64,000 nucleotides of DNA from an uncultured Pseudoteredinibacter sp. (lineage in GTDB: Bacteria; Pseudomonadota; Gammaproteobacteria; Pseudomonadales; Cellvibrionaceae). Below, piece by piece: positions 28,100-35,776 of the stretch. The notes under the pieces are model-generated. The model was not told the DNA's origin, did no database searches, and saw nothing but the letters and a program-made list of their open reading frames with translations. Position numbers and translations under genes: made by a program. Positions within the stretch are counted from its first letter, which is position 1, and each line of letters starts with the position of its first letter. The stretch lies in contig NZ_CANMYE010000001.1 in the NCBI RefSeq assembly GCF_947502065.1, positions 496,001-560,000 on the forward strand, in the 5' to 3' direction.

Positions 28100-28635
28100 T
28101 GTTAATTAGTTTACTTGCCCAAGCGGTTGCGCTGTTTTTTGTTTGGCTACTATTGCATGCAGCCAAGCATAAACTGATGCCCGATAATCAGCTGTATTAC
28201 CAAGCGCTGATGCAAGATTACGCCTATGTGCCGAAAGCTTTGCAATCGATTTCAGCGGTACGATTGATTGCCGGTATCGAAATAGCGATCGCACTGGCTT
28301 TATTGTTGCCGGCTAGTAAAAGCATCGCAGCCGTAGCCTGTGCGACCTTGATGCTAGTTTATGGCGCTTTATTAGCTGTGCAATGGTTTCAGGGTAAGCG
28401 CGATATGGATTGCGGCTGTGCTGGCCCGGCGGCTGGCTTAAAAATCAGTCCGGCCTTGTTATGGCGCAATGTGGTATTGGCTGCGCTTGCACTGTTTGCT
28501 GCGAGCGAGCCCTATGTATTAGGTGCTGAGCTGTGGTTGTCGCTGGCACTGGCTATTGTATTTAGTTTGGCTTACAGCTGCTGGGAAGGTTTATTGGCCA
28601 ATTTCCAGCGCATAGAAGCAATGAGGTCTCGTTAA
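28099..28635 (+). CDS. mauE: MauE/DoxX-like membrane protein for TTQ light-chain maturation
   Basis: 178 residues with about five transmembrane segments: an N-terminal LLAQAVALFFVWLLLHAAKHK, then helices at about 50-70, 75-95, 120-135 and 140-160. A cytosolic or periplasmic DCGCAG motif near residue 110 provides a Cys pair. MauE proteins are needed with MauD for folding and disulfide formation of the light chain. It overlaps aauB by 1 bp and mauD by 1 bp (TAATG), so the three are translationally coupled. Confidence 0.88.
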   Translation: MLISLLAQAVALFFVWLLLHAAKHKLMPDNQLYYQALMQDYAYVPKALQSISAVRLIAGIEIAIALALLLPASKSIAAVACATLMLVYGALLAVQWFQGKRDMDCGCAGPAAGLKISPALLWRNVVLAALALFAASEPYVLGAELWLSLALAIVFSLAYSCWEGLLANFQRIEAMRSR

Positions 28636-29219
28636 TGGAATTTCTCGTCGTATCAAATATTGCCCTTTGGATCGGTCTGATCGTAATGGCAATTATTAAT
28701 TATGCCTTGATTCGTCAAATCGGTGTTTTGTATGAGCGTGTCGCTCCAGCAGGCGCCTTAGCAATGAATCAGAAACTCGAAGTTGGGCAAAAGGCCCCAG
28801 AGTTATCTTTGCAAGCCTTGGCCAATCAAATGGTGAATATTGGTGGTCAGCGCGATAAGTCTCAGCTGATTTTCTGGGTTTCTCCAGATTGCCCAATCTG
28901 TAAAACGCTTTTGCCTGCCTTGCGCTCTGCGGCGGCGGCAGAATCCAAGTGGTTGGATTTGGTGTTGGCCAGTGATGGAAAGCAGCACGATCACCAAGCC
29001 TTTGCAAAAGCGCAGGACTTAGGCGGTTTTCCCTATATCGTTTCTGAGCTTCTGGGCAAGACCTATGGTGTCGCAAAGCTGCCTTATGCGGTCTTAATTG
29101 ATGAGCAGGGTAATGTTGCCTCTATGGGGATTGTGAATTCTCGTGAGCATCTAGATAGTTTGTTTGAAGCCAAAGAACGTGAAGTGGCTTCTATACAAGA
29201 ATATATGGCAGGGCGCTAA
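28635..29219 (+). CDS. mauD: Thioredoxin-like MauD, disulfide chaperone for the light chain
   Basis: 194 residues. An N-terminal membrane anchor (about 6-25) precedes a periplasmic thioredoxin fold. The redox motif is SPDCPICKTLLPAL (CPIC), and a cis-Pro region follows in VAKLPYAVLI. MauD is required to form the many disulfides of the TTQ light chain. It overlaps mauE and is followed 63 bp later by the light-chain gene, the classic B-E-D-A order. Confidence 0.92.
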   Translation: MEFLVVSNIALWIGLIVMAIINYALIRQIGVLYERVAPAGALAMNQKLEVGQKAPELSLQALANQMVNIGGQRDKSQLIFWVSPDCPICKTLLPALRSAAAAESKWLDLVLASDGKQHDHQAFAKAQDLGGFPYIVSELLGKTYGVAKLPYAVLIDEQGNVASMGIVNSREHLDSLFEAKEREVASIQEYMAGR

Positions 29220-29282
29220 GCGCTCTGTAAGACCTAAAGCAAATAAACGTGCTAAGAACAAAACAAAGAAGAGGCCTGATCC

Positions 29283-29822
29283 ATGTCCCTGTTCGATAAG
29301 TTATTTGAAAAAACGGCTCGCGGTGCAGCTCAAAAGGGCTCTCGACGCGGCTTTATTCGAGGTTTAGGTGCTGCATTGGTTGGTGCGGGCAGCATTCCAC
29401 TTTTGCCGGTAGCACGTGCTGCAGATGGCGGTCAAAAACTTCCACAGGATAATCGTCTACCCCAGGACAGTGAGGCGGGTGATCCAGCAAGCTGTGATTA
29501 CTGGCGTTACTGTGCAGTCGATGGTTTCTTGTGTGAGTGTTGTGGCGGCACCTATAACACTTGCCCGCCGGGTACAGAGATGTCGCCGATTACTTGGATT
29601 GGTACTTGTCGTAATCCTGTCGATGGTCGCAATTACGTTATCTCTTATAACGATTGCTGTGGTACTACCCAGTGTGGCAGTTGCCTGTGTCAACGTGATG
29701 AAGGTGATCGCCCACTGTATCGCGCCGATAAATCCAACGATGTTAACTGGTGCTTGGGTGCAAATAGCTCGGTCTATCACTGCTCCACGGCGATTGTTGT
29801 GGGCTTGGCCTTTGAGCAATAA
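29283..29822 (+). CDS. aauA: TTQ amine dehydrogenase, small (light) subunit
   Basis: 179 residues. A twin-arginine signal (SRRGFIRGLG at residues 20-29, cleavage near ARA46) exports the folded chain. The mature part has 14 Cys residues with family spacing. Trp105 (ITWIGTC) and Trp156 (NDVNWC) are 51 residues apart, exactly the spacing of the two cross-linked tryptophans of methylamine dehydrogenase (57 and 108), so TTQ can form. Asp124 in YNDCCG matches the catalytic Asp. The segments CDYWRYCAVDGFLCECCGG and WIGTCRNPVDG resemble aromatic amine dehydrogenase more than methylamine dehydrogenase as I remember them. It oxidises primary amines to aldehyde and ammonia. Confidence 0.88.
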   Translation: MSLFDKLFEKTARGAAQKGSRRGFIRGLGAALVGAGSIPLLPVARAADGGQKLPQDNRLPQDSEAGDPASCDYWRYCAVDGFLCECCGGTYNTCPPGTEMSPITWIGTCRNPVDGRNYVISYNDCCGTTQCGSCLCQRDEGDRPLYRADKSNDVNWCLGANSSVYHCSTAIVVGLAFEQ

Positions 29823-29839
29823 GGCTTGGAGTTAAGACC

Positions 29840-30328
29840 ATGAGCAATAGCCTAACAACTGCTTTTGCTTTGTCGCTAGTCTTAGTGGCCAGTTTCTTAG
29901 GAACTGGCCAAGTGAAGGCTGCCGATTTAAGTGCAGAGCAACGTGAAAAGCGCGCCGAGTTTAACTACAAAATGTTTTGCCGCGGCTGTCATGGCCCTGC
30001 CGGTGAGGGACGCAAAGCGGTTCCTCATATGAACAATTTTGTGGGTAACTTTCTAAAGTTCCAAGCTGGTCGCGATTACCTAGTGCAAGTTCCAGGTTCG
30101 GCCAATGCCGCCTTGGATGATGAGCAGCTGACTGAAGTTTTGAATTGGATTGTCTTGAATATCTCTGGCGAAACTTTGCCGAAAAACTTTAAGCCTTATA
30201 CCGTCGCTGAAGTAGCAAAATTGCGGCAAGAACCCTTATTCGAGGCCTTCGAGTTTAGAAAGCAATTGCTAAAAGATATGCTAGCCAAAGGCATTATTAC
30301 AGAACTGCCTGAACAACCATTAAAATAA
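29840..30328 (+). CDS. Monohaem c-type cytochrome, candidate electron acceptor of the amine dehydrogenase
   Basis: 162 residues with a signal peptide (about 1-28). One haem-binding motif, FCRGCHG, occurs near residue 47. The rest is a helical class-I-like cytochrome with a long charged C-terminal helix pair. It begins 17 bp after aauA and so is in the same operon. Known TTQ enzymes pass electrons to amicyanin, azurin or c-type cytochromes; no blue copper protein gene is present here, so this cytochrome is the best local acceptor. The axial Met is not obvious. Confidence 0.82.
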   Translation: MSNSLTTAFALSLVLVASFLGTGQVKAADLSAEQREKRAEFNYKMFCRGCHGPAGEGRKAVPHMNNFVGNFLKFQAGRDYLVQVPGSANAALDDEQLTEVLNWIVLNISGETLPKNFKPYTVAEVAKLRQEPLFEAFEFRKQLLKDMLAKGIITELPEQPLK

Positions 30329-30367
30329 GATGTCGTTTATCGGCAACGGCAAAAAGAGTAAACAATT

Positions 30368-30925
30368 ATGATTTCTTCCGTGTGTAAGCGTGCAGCACTT
30401 TCTCTGGCTGCCTTGTTTCTAAGTGTGAATGTGTCGGCGGTGGATATTACGGCGCAGGTTCAGCAGTGCAGTTCTTGTCATGGTGTTGACGGTCGATCAA
30501 GTAGTGATCTTTGGCCAAATTTAGCGGGTCAAAAGGCTGGCTATATCGCCAGTAAACTTCGAGCGATTCGTGATGGTGAGCGTATCGTGCCGACGATGAT
30601 GCCTTTTGTACAAGCTTTGAGTGACGAGAAAATTGACGCTTTAGCAAAACACTTTGCTTCTAAAAAACGCGCAAAAGCAATCGGCTCTAAAAAAGAGTTG
30701 CCGGGTGCTCATGTTCGAGCTCGTTGTGTGTCCTGTCATGGCATGCAAGGCATAACTGTTAATCAGTTATGGCCTAACCTTGCCGGTCAAAAAGCTGGCT
30801 ATTTATTGAAGCAGCTTCGTGATTTTCGCAGTGGTCAACGCAAACACCCAATTATGGAAGTGATTGCTGGAGAGCTTAACGACGAGCAAAGCAAGCAGGT
30901 TGCTGAGTATTATTCCTTACAGTAA
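30368..30925 (+). CDS. Dihaem cytochrome c, c4-like
   Basis: 185 residues with a signal peptide (about 1-24). Two class I domains, each with a CxxCH motif: CSSCHGVDG near residue 35 and CVSCHGMQG near residue 121, both followed by LWPNLAGQKAGY, a clear internal duplication as in cytochrome c4. It is last in the amine dehydrogenase operon, 39 bp after the monohaem cytochrome. It probably relays electrons to the terminal oxidase. It is not MauG, which is much larger and peroxidase-like. Confidence 0.87.
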   Translation: MISSVCKRAALSLAALFLSVNVSAVDITAQVQQCSSCHGVDGRSSSDLWPNLAGQKAGYIASKLRAIRDGERIVPTMMPFVQALSDEKIDALAKHFASKKRAKAIGSKKELPGAHVRARCVSCHGMQGITVNQLWPNLAGQKAGYLLKQLRDFRSGQRKHPIMEVIAGELNDEQSKQVAEYYSLQ

Positions 30926-30933
30926 CTTTGCAA

Positions 30934-31425
30934 TTACAGTGACCATTGGTACATGGTCACTGTTTTCCCTTCTGGGTGCTTCACATTTTCTAGCGCAGAA
31001 AACCCCAAGGCCTTATGAAACAAGTGTGAGTTGGGGTTTGGCGGAGAATGGTTTACTTCACAAACCACATTATCAATTCCCTGCCGCTTACACCAATTTT
31101 CGGCGTTTTTATATAAACGCTTTCCTATACCTTGGCTACGGGCCCAAGGTGCCACAATAATGCGATCAACATAGAGAAAATTATCGCAATGTTGTTGTAA
31201 CCACTGAAAGTTAAAGCTTTGATATTCTGTGTTATCTTTTTGAAAGCCAATCAGAAAGCCAAAAATTTCATCGTCATCATCAAAGATACAATCGCAATAA
31301 TCCGCCTGTTGCAGTAATTGTTGGAACTCGTTTTGCTCAAGATGATTCACATGGGGCACTTCAACATTGTTGATGGCGCTCATATGAGCATGGGGCAACT
31401 GCGTAGGGTTGAAATTCTTTGGCAT
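30934..31425 (-). CDS. GNAT-family N-acetyltransferase
   Basis: 163 residues. The acetyl-CoA motif A region YVDRIIVAPWARSQGIGKRLYKNAENWCKRQG lies in the middle and NSHLFHKALGF (motif B) near the end. Substrate unknown. It is convergent with the cytochrome c4 gene (8 bp apart), and its final codons form a terminator hairpin for that operon. Eleven bases separate it from a second acetyltransferase gene upstream, so both are probably one transcript. Confidence 0.85.
   Translation of the reverse strand: MPKNFNPTQLPHAHMSAINNVEVPHVNHLEQNEFQQLLQQADYCDCIFDDDDEIFGFLIGFQKDNTEYQSFNFQWLQQHCDNFLYVDRIIVAPWARSQGIGKRLYKNAENWCKRQGIDNVVCEVNHSPPNPNSHLFHKALGFSALENVKHPEGKTVTMYQWSL
30937..30966 (+). terminator. 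Terminator of the amine dehydrogenase operon, inside the GNAT coding end
   Basis: CAGTGACCAT (30937-30946) and ATGGTCACTG (30953-30962) pair perfectly over 10 bp with a 6-nt loop and are followed by TTTTCCC on the plus strand. On the minus strand the same bases encode the last residues of the GNAT protein. Confidence 0.7.
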
Positions 31426-31436
31426 ATTCTTTTGAC

Positions 31437-31985
31437 TTAGTGTTTAAACAAAGGGTGTTGCGGGTCGATATAATAATGCACGGTTTCGCCGCTATCGGAA
31501 AGGCAAATATCATCGCTGCGTTGAAATCCCAGTTTAAGCAGTATATTTCCAGAGCGGATATTGTGGGGGGATGTGATGGCAACAATAGGTTGGATCTTTA
31601 ACTGCTCCACACCATAGTGATAAATAGCGTGGCAGGCTTCAATGGCATAGCCTTTGCCCCCAGCATCGGCTAGAAAGGCATAGCCTATATCAACATGTTC
31701 AAGAGTAGGGCGGTCAATAAAGCCGACACTGCCAATGGCTTTATTGTCGCTATCACATACGACATACATGCCAAAACCGTTTTCAAGATAAGATTGATGC
31801 ACATTGTTCTGTATATGGGCTTGGGCATCACTTAACTGGTAGATTCCTCGATCGCCAATATTTTCAAGCCAGCCTTTAGAGGTCATCAGCTCTAGAAAAA
31901 ACGGGGCATCATCGAGAGATGCTTGACGTATTGTTAAGCGTTCGGTTGCCATAGGTAAATTAGGCAGCTCTATCATTATGTTCAT
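31437..31985 (-). CDS. RimJ/RimL-type GNAT acetyltransferase
   Basis: 182 residues. It opens TERLTIRQASLDDAPFFLELM, typical of RimJ/RimL-like proteins, and has the cofactor loop FLADAGGKGYAIEACHAIYHY and the later NIRSGNILLKLGF. The start chosen has AGGG 7 nt upstream; the ATGs at codons 4 and 12 are alternatives. It may acetylate a protein terminus or small amine. No relation to the neighbouring amine operon is shown. Confidence 0.85.
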   Translation of the reverse strand: MNIMIELPNLPMATERLTIRQASLDDAPFFLELMTSKGWLENIGDRGIYQLSDAQAHIQNNVHQSYLENGFGMYVVCDSDNKAIGSVGFIDRPTLEHVDIGYAFLADAGGKGYAIEACHAIYHYGVEQLKIQPIVAITSPHNIRSGNILLKLGFQRSDDICLSDSGETVHYYIDPQHPLFKH

Positions 31986-32063
31986 TAATCCCTTTTGTAT
32001 GTTGGGTGTATTTCTGGCTTTTGGTCTTGAAGCTTTGAGCCCCAGTGTTTTTCGTTTTGTTAT

Positions 32064-32450
32064 TTAGTAGTAAGGCTCATCACTCAGCCGTTTTGATATC
32101 CACCAATAATTACCAAAAGGATCTTTTACACCCGCTTGACTATCACCATAGGGCATATCTTGGGCCTCAAACAAATATTCGGCGCCTGCCTGAGATGCGC
32201 TTTTGAGAACTTGGTCGACATCATCTACATATAAATAATGGCTGCTTTGCAGAGGGTCTATTTTTGCAGCCTCGCTCACCATAAAGGTGCAGTCGATAAT
32301 ACGCAACTGGGCATTTAACAGGCGCCCATTGCTGCACTCTCTACCGAGTTCTTCAGCTCCAAATGCACTGTGCATAAATTCTATAAAGTCGCTGGCGTTT
32401 TCCACAAAAAAGTAGGCGCTCAGACGTGGCGTATCAATTGCTAAGACCAT
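32064..32450 (-). CDS. VOC-superfamily protein (glyoxalase/PhnB-like)
   Basis: 128 residues with a beta-alpha-beta-beta-beta repeat: LSAYFFVENASDFIEFMHSAFGAEE at the start and DSQAGVKDPFGNYWWISKR at the end, typical of PhnB-like VOC proteins. Few metal ligands are visible (a late His/Glu pair is not conserved), so the activity is unclear. It stands 78 bp upstream of the GNAT genes and may be co-transcribed with them. Confidence 0.82.
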   Translation of the reverse strand: MVLAIDTPRLSAYFFVENASDFIEFMHSAFGAEELGRECSNGRLLNAQLRIIDCTFMVSEAAKIDPLQSSHYLYVDDVDQVLKSASQAGAEYLFEAQDMPYGDSQAGVKDPFGNYWWISKRLSDEPYY

Positions 32451-32480
32451 ATGTCTAGCCCTGGCATTGTTATTTACGCC

Positions 32481-32628
32481 CTAGCAGGCTGTTGAAAAAC
32501 TACCTACGTTGCCATCGCGTTGTTAAAAACAAGCTCAAAATGCTCATTTATTACCTATAAACTGCGCTTTTTCGCTTGTTTTTGCCTAGCGCTGACTGCC
32601 TCGAAAACGTTTTTCAACAGCCTGCTAG
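32481..32628. mobile_element. 148-bp palindromic MITE-like element
   Basis: Perfect 20-bp terminal inverted repeats: CTAGCAGGCTGTTGAAAAAC at 32481-32500 and its reverse complement at 32609-32628. Inner arms also match (AAAAACAAGC on both sides), so the whole element is an imperfect foldback. TA flanks each inner end, as expected for a TA target duplication. It has no coding capacity. Similar termini are common in gammaproteobacterial intergenic repeats. Confidence 0.8.
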
Positions 32629-32717
32629 TCTGCGATGAGCGATTGCTTAAGGTCAAGTTCATGTTTCTGCTGTAGCTTTCAAGTGGTATCGTTTAGGGCA
32701 AGTCCCAGGAGGCTTTT

Positions 32718-33212
32718 ATGCACCGTCTAATCGCATCACTGTTTGGCGTTACATTGTTATTGAGTTATGGCAGTCATGGTCTTGCTCATGAAACTTATAA
32801 TTCTTATGGTCACTCTCATAGCGACTCACATAGCCACGTTTATAACAACAGTTATAACAAGACACACAAAAACAAGCACAATAGTAAAAAATTATATTAT
32901 GCGGCTCCTACCATTAAGCATACGGGTATAAAACTCAGTAAGCATAAGCACCATGGTAATAAAGATAGGCATAACAAGAACAAACATTATCATCGCCATT
33001 ACAGCGGCTACCACCAAGGTCATTGGCATGAGGGGCAGCATTACCATTCGTCTGATCATCGCTATTGTCAGCAGCGTCAAGCTAGCTACAGTAATCATCA
33101 ACCAACTTATATAAGTTATGGCAACGGTAGTTATAGCGTGACGCATTATTATCGCCCCAAGTACTATGGCAAACAGAAAAAACCAAAGTTTAAGGTTGTA
33201 CTGGGTTTTTGA
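32718..33212 (+). CDS. Secreted His-rich protein of unknown function
   Basis: 164 residues with a signal peptide (about 1-24, ending GLAH). The mature part has 23 to 25 His among 140 residues, with repeated HSHSDSHSH and HKHH and HYHRH clusters, many Tyr, Lys and Asn, and one Cys. The run KFKVVLGF ends it. A strong SD (aggagg) precedes the ATG. The composition suggests binding of Zn, Cu or Ni in the periplasm, but no family is recognised. It lies just after the MITE-like element. Confidence 0.65.
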   Translation: MHRLIASLFGVTLLLSYGSHGLAHETYNSYGHSHSDSHSHVYNNSYNKTHKNKHNSKKLYYAAPTIKHTGIKLSKHKHHGNKDRHNKNKHYHRHYSGYHQGHWHEGQHYHSSDHRYCQQRQASYSNHQPTYISYGNGSYSVTHYYRPKYYGKQKKPKFKVVLGF

Positions 33213-33335
33213 TCAGTTCTATTCATTTTACTGATTGTTTTTTCAGACAAATTAACTGGAGTTTATAGCTCAAGAGTGCTTTGTTGATCAGAGTCTAGAA
33301 AGCCTCTTGACCTGCCAAAAACTCTGGCGCATAGT

Positions 33336-33374
33336 CGGCCTCCCAGTTAAAGAGTTGGCAAAGTAACTGGGCCG
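33336..33374 (+). promoter_or_regulatory. Bulged hairpin in the leader of gloA
   Basis: CCAGTTA (33343-33349) pairs with TAACTGG (33364-33370), extended by CGGC (33336-33339) with GCCG (33371-33374) across a 3-nt bulge. It ends 38 bp before the gloA ATG. It may be an operator or leader structure. Confidence 0.35.
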
Positions 33375-33412
33375 ATAAAATGACAAAGAAGATCTGTTAC
33401 GAGAAGCGGACT

Positions 33413-33805
33413 ATGCGTTTGATGCACACTATGCTGCGAGTTGCCAATCTTGAGCGCTCGATAGCATTCTATACCAAAGTCATGAATATGCAGTTGCTGC
33501 GCCTGCAGGAGTACCCTGAAGGGGAGTTCACTCTGGCTTTTCTCGGTTATGGTGACGAATCTGATAATACCGTTTTAGAGCTCACCTATAACTGGAGCGA
33601 GGCCAACTATGATCATGGTAATGCCTATGGTCATATTGCTATTGAGGTGGACGATGTCTACGACGCCTGTGAGCAGATCCGCGCTGCAGGTGGTGATATC
33701 ACTCGAGAAGCCGGTCCCATGAGGGCAGGTACCTCTATTTTGGCCTTTTGCCAAGACCCAGACGGCTATGCCATTCAACTATTGGGCAAGCGCGGGCTAC
33801 AGTAG
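33413..33805 (+). CDS. gloA: Lactoylglutathione lyase (glyoxalase I), with altered metal ligand
   Basis: 130 residues from ATG 33413, which aligns with the family start MRLMHTMLRV; an upstream in-frame ATG (33380) adds 11 atypical residues. Equivalent ligands of E. coli GlxI are His5, Glu56 (VLELTYNW), His74 (YGHIAIEVD) and Glu122 in DPDGYKIEL. Here that last segment reads DPDGYAIQLL, so the fourth ligand and catalytic base is Gln. It otherwise matches glyoxalase I along the whole length. It should convert the methylglyoxal-glutathione hemithioacetal to S-lactoylglutathione, but the substitution makes activity uncertain. Confidence 0.82.
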   Translation: MRLMHTMLRVANLERSIAFYTKVMNMQLLRLQEYPEGEFTLAFLGYGDESDNTVLELTYNWSEANYDHGNAYGHIAIEVDDVYDACEQIRAAGGDITREAGPMRAGTSILAFCQDPDGYAIQLLGKRGLQ

Positions 33806-33937
33806 TCGCTTGGCTGATTGAGACCAAATTGTAAAATTGGCCTTGTTAAGCCACAAAGCAATACTTTATTCCCTTTTATAGGTTCCGTTCGCGCTCGACT
33901 TATTGAGTTACGGCGCTTTGCGCTATTACCTCGCACA

Positions 33938-33966
33938 TTGGTTGCATCCGCAAAACCTGTTAGAAT
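33938..33966 (+). promoter_or_regulatory. Candidate sigma70 promoter of the SulP gene
   Basis: TTGGTT (33938-33943), a 17-bp spacer and TAGAAT (33961-33966) lie about 130 bp before the SulP ATG. The spacing is optimal and the hexamers are moderately good. Confidence 0.45.
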
Positions 33967-34098
33967 CGCGCACCTTTTTTAACCTAAGCTATGCTGTATG
34001 ACATTCCTTGGTCATATAGCTGTCCTCTAATGTAAACCCTTGTTGAAGGGCTCATGTTTGGACACCCAAGCCCTGTACCCATAGATTTCGAGGCTCAC

Positions 34099-35667
34099 AT
34101 GTTTAATCTGATTCACGAGAAGGCGAATCAATACAATATCAAGAACGATGTTCTATCCGGCACCACTGTAGCACTGGCGTTGGTACCAGAAGCGGTTGCC
34201 TTCGCCTTTGTGGCAGGCGTAGAGCCGATGGTAGGTCTATACGCAGCCTTTATGATGGGTTTGCTAACGGCGGTCTTTGGCGGTCGCCCTGGTATGATCT
34301 CTGGTGCCACAGGGGCCACGGCTGTAGTGATGGTCTCTCTGGTTGCTCAGCATGGTGTGCAATACCTATTTGCTGCGGTTCTGTTAGCCGGTGTTATCCA
34401 GATATTAGCGGGTGTGTTTAAGCTCGGTAAGTTTATACGCATGGTGCCACATCCGGTGATGCTGGGCTTTGTAAATGGCCTGGCGATTGTGATCTTCTTA
34501 GCGCAACTAGGGCAATTTAAAGTGCAGGGCGCCGACGGCCTGGAATGGATGCAGGGTAACGCGTTGGTGATCATGGTGGGCTTAATTGCATTAACCATGG
34601 CGATCGTGCACTTCTTGCCGAAATTGACCACCGCAGTACCAGCAGGTCTAGTCGCTATTATCGCGGTAACATTGATTGTGATTGGCTTGGACCTGGAAGC
34701 GCGCTCCGTAATTGATTTTGTGCGAGATAGCCTGCCAGCCGATGAGGCAGCGACTGCAACGCTTAAAGGAGAGTTGCCGAGCTTTGCCATTCCAGCGGTA
34801 CCAATGACCCTTGAAACCCTTTGGATTATCCTGCCGTACGCGGGCATTATCGCCGCTATTGGCCTGATTGAATCGTTATTGACCCTCAGCTTAATTGACG
34901 AGATTACCGAAACTCGTGGTCAGGGTAACCGTGAGTGTGTGGGCCAAGGCATCGCCAACAGCGTAAATGGTGTTTTCGGTGGTATGGGCGGCTGCGCCAT
35001 GATTGGTCAAAGCATGATCAATATTAATAATGGCGGTCGTGGTCGACTGTCAGGTATTACTGCCGCATTAGTGCTGCTCGCCTTTATTTTGTTTGGCGCA
35101 AAGTATATTGAAATGATCCCGCTGGCCGCTTTGGTGGGCATTATGTTTATGGTAGTACTAGGTACCTTCGAGTGGTCTTCTTTGCGTATTATGCGCAAGA
35201 TCCCGCCGTCTGATGCCTTTATTCTGATCTTGGTATCTGGTGTCACCGTAGTTTACGATCTGGCGATTGCAGTGGTTATCGGGGTGATTGTTTCGGCGCT
35301 AGTGTTTGCGTGGAAACACGCCAAGCACATCATGGTAGATACTTATACCGATGAGAATGGCTACAAGGTTTATGATCTGCGTGGGCCGATATTTTTTGGT
35401 TCTGTTAGCCACTTCCGTGAGTTATTCGACCCTAAGAATGATCCAGAGCATGTGGTTATCGAGTTTAAGCGCTCTCGTGTTAGTGATCACTCTGGAATTG
35501 AAGCGCTTGATGCGCTGGCAGTACGTTATCAGAAAGAAGGTAAAACCTTACATCTGCGTCACCTGAGTCCAGAGTGTCGTAAATTGCTGAAGAATGCCGG
35601 TAATTTATGCGAGGTGAATGTATTGGAAGATCCAAATTATCGAGTAGCCACAGATATTTTGGCTTAA
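34099..35667 (+). CDS. SulP-family inorganic anion transporter
   Basis: 522 residues from ATG 34099, preceded by GAGG; an upstream ATG at 34054 adds 15 hydrophilic residues. About 12 membrane segments are visible, with the family motif region [21 protein letters not shown] and [18 protein letters not shown], and [15 protein letters not shown] before the cytosolic end. A C-terminal STAS domain (about 410-515) follows. SulP proteins exchange or symport sulfate, bicarbonate or chloride; the substrate is not readable here, though bicarbonate (BicA-like) and sulfate are likely candidates. It appears monocistronic. Confidence 0.88.
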   Translation: MFNLIHEKANQYNIKNDVLSGTTVALALVPEAVAFAFVAGVEPMVGLYAAFMMGLLTAVFGGRPGMISGATGATAVVMVSLVAQHGVQYLFAAVLLAGVIQILAGVFKLGKFIRMVPHPVMLGFVNGLAIVIFLAQLGQFKVQGADGLEWMQGNALVIMVGLIALTMAIVHFLPKLTTAVPAGLVAIIAVTLIVIGLDLEARSVIDFVRDSLPADEAATATLKGELPSFAIPAVPMTLETLWIILPYAGIIAAIGLIESLLTLSLIDEITETRGQGNRECVGQGIANSVNGVFGGMGGCAMIGQSMININNGGRGRLSGITAALVLLAFILFGAKYIEMIPLAALVGIMFMVVLGTFEWSSLRIMRKIPPSDAFILILVSGVTVVYDLAIAVVIGVIVSALVFAWKHAKHIMVDTYTDENGYKVYDLRGPIFFGSVSHFRELFDPKNDPEHVVIEFKRSRVSDHSGIEALDALAVRYQKEGKTLHLRHLSPECRKLLKNAGNLCEVNVLEDPNYRVATDILA

Positions 35668-35700
35668 CCGGTATAGCAAAGTAAGTGCTTATCCATTTGA

Positions 35701-35728
35701 GCGTTGGGCCAAAAGGTACCCAGCGCTG
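35701..35728 (+). terminator. Possible terminator of the SulP gene
   Basis: GCGTTGGG (35701-35708) can pair with CCCAGCGC (35719-35726) over 8 bp, with one G-T pair and a 10-nt loop. Only a scattered T-rich tract follows. Confidence 0.35.
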
Positions 35729-35737
35729 TTAGTTTAA

Positions 35738-35758
35738 AAGCCAGCTAGTAGCTGGCTT
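35738..35758 (-). terminator. Terminator of the DUF4124 gene
   Basis: AAGCCAGCTA (35738-35747) and TAGCTGGCTT (35749-35758) form a near-perfect palindrome. On the minus strand the stem runs into TTTTAAACTAAC, fitting the DUF4124 gene that ends at 35777. Confidence 0.6.
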
Positions 35759-35776
35759 GAATAAAACTCGAAAGGT

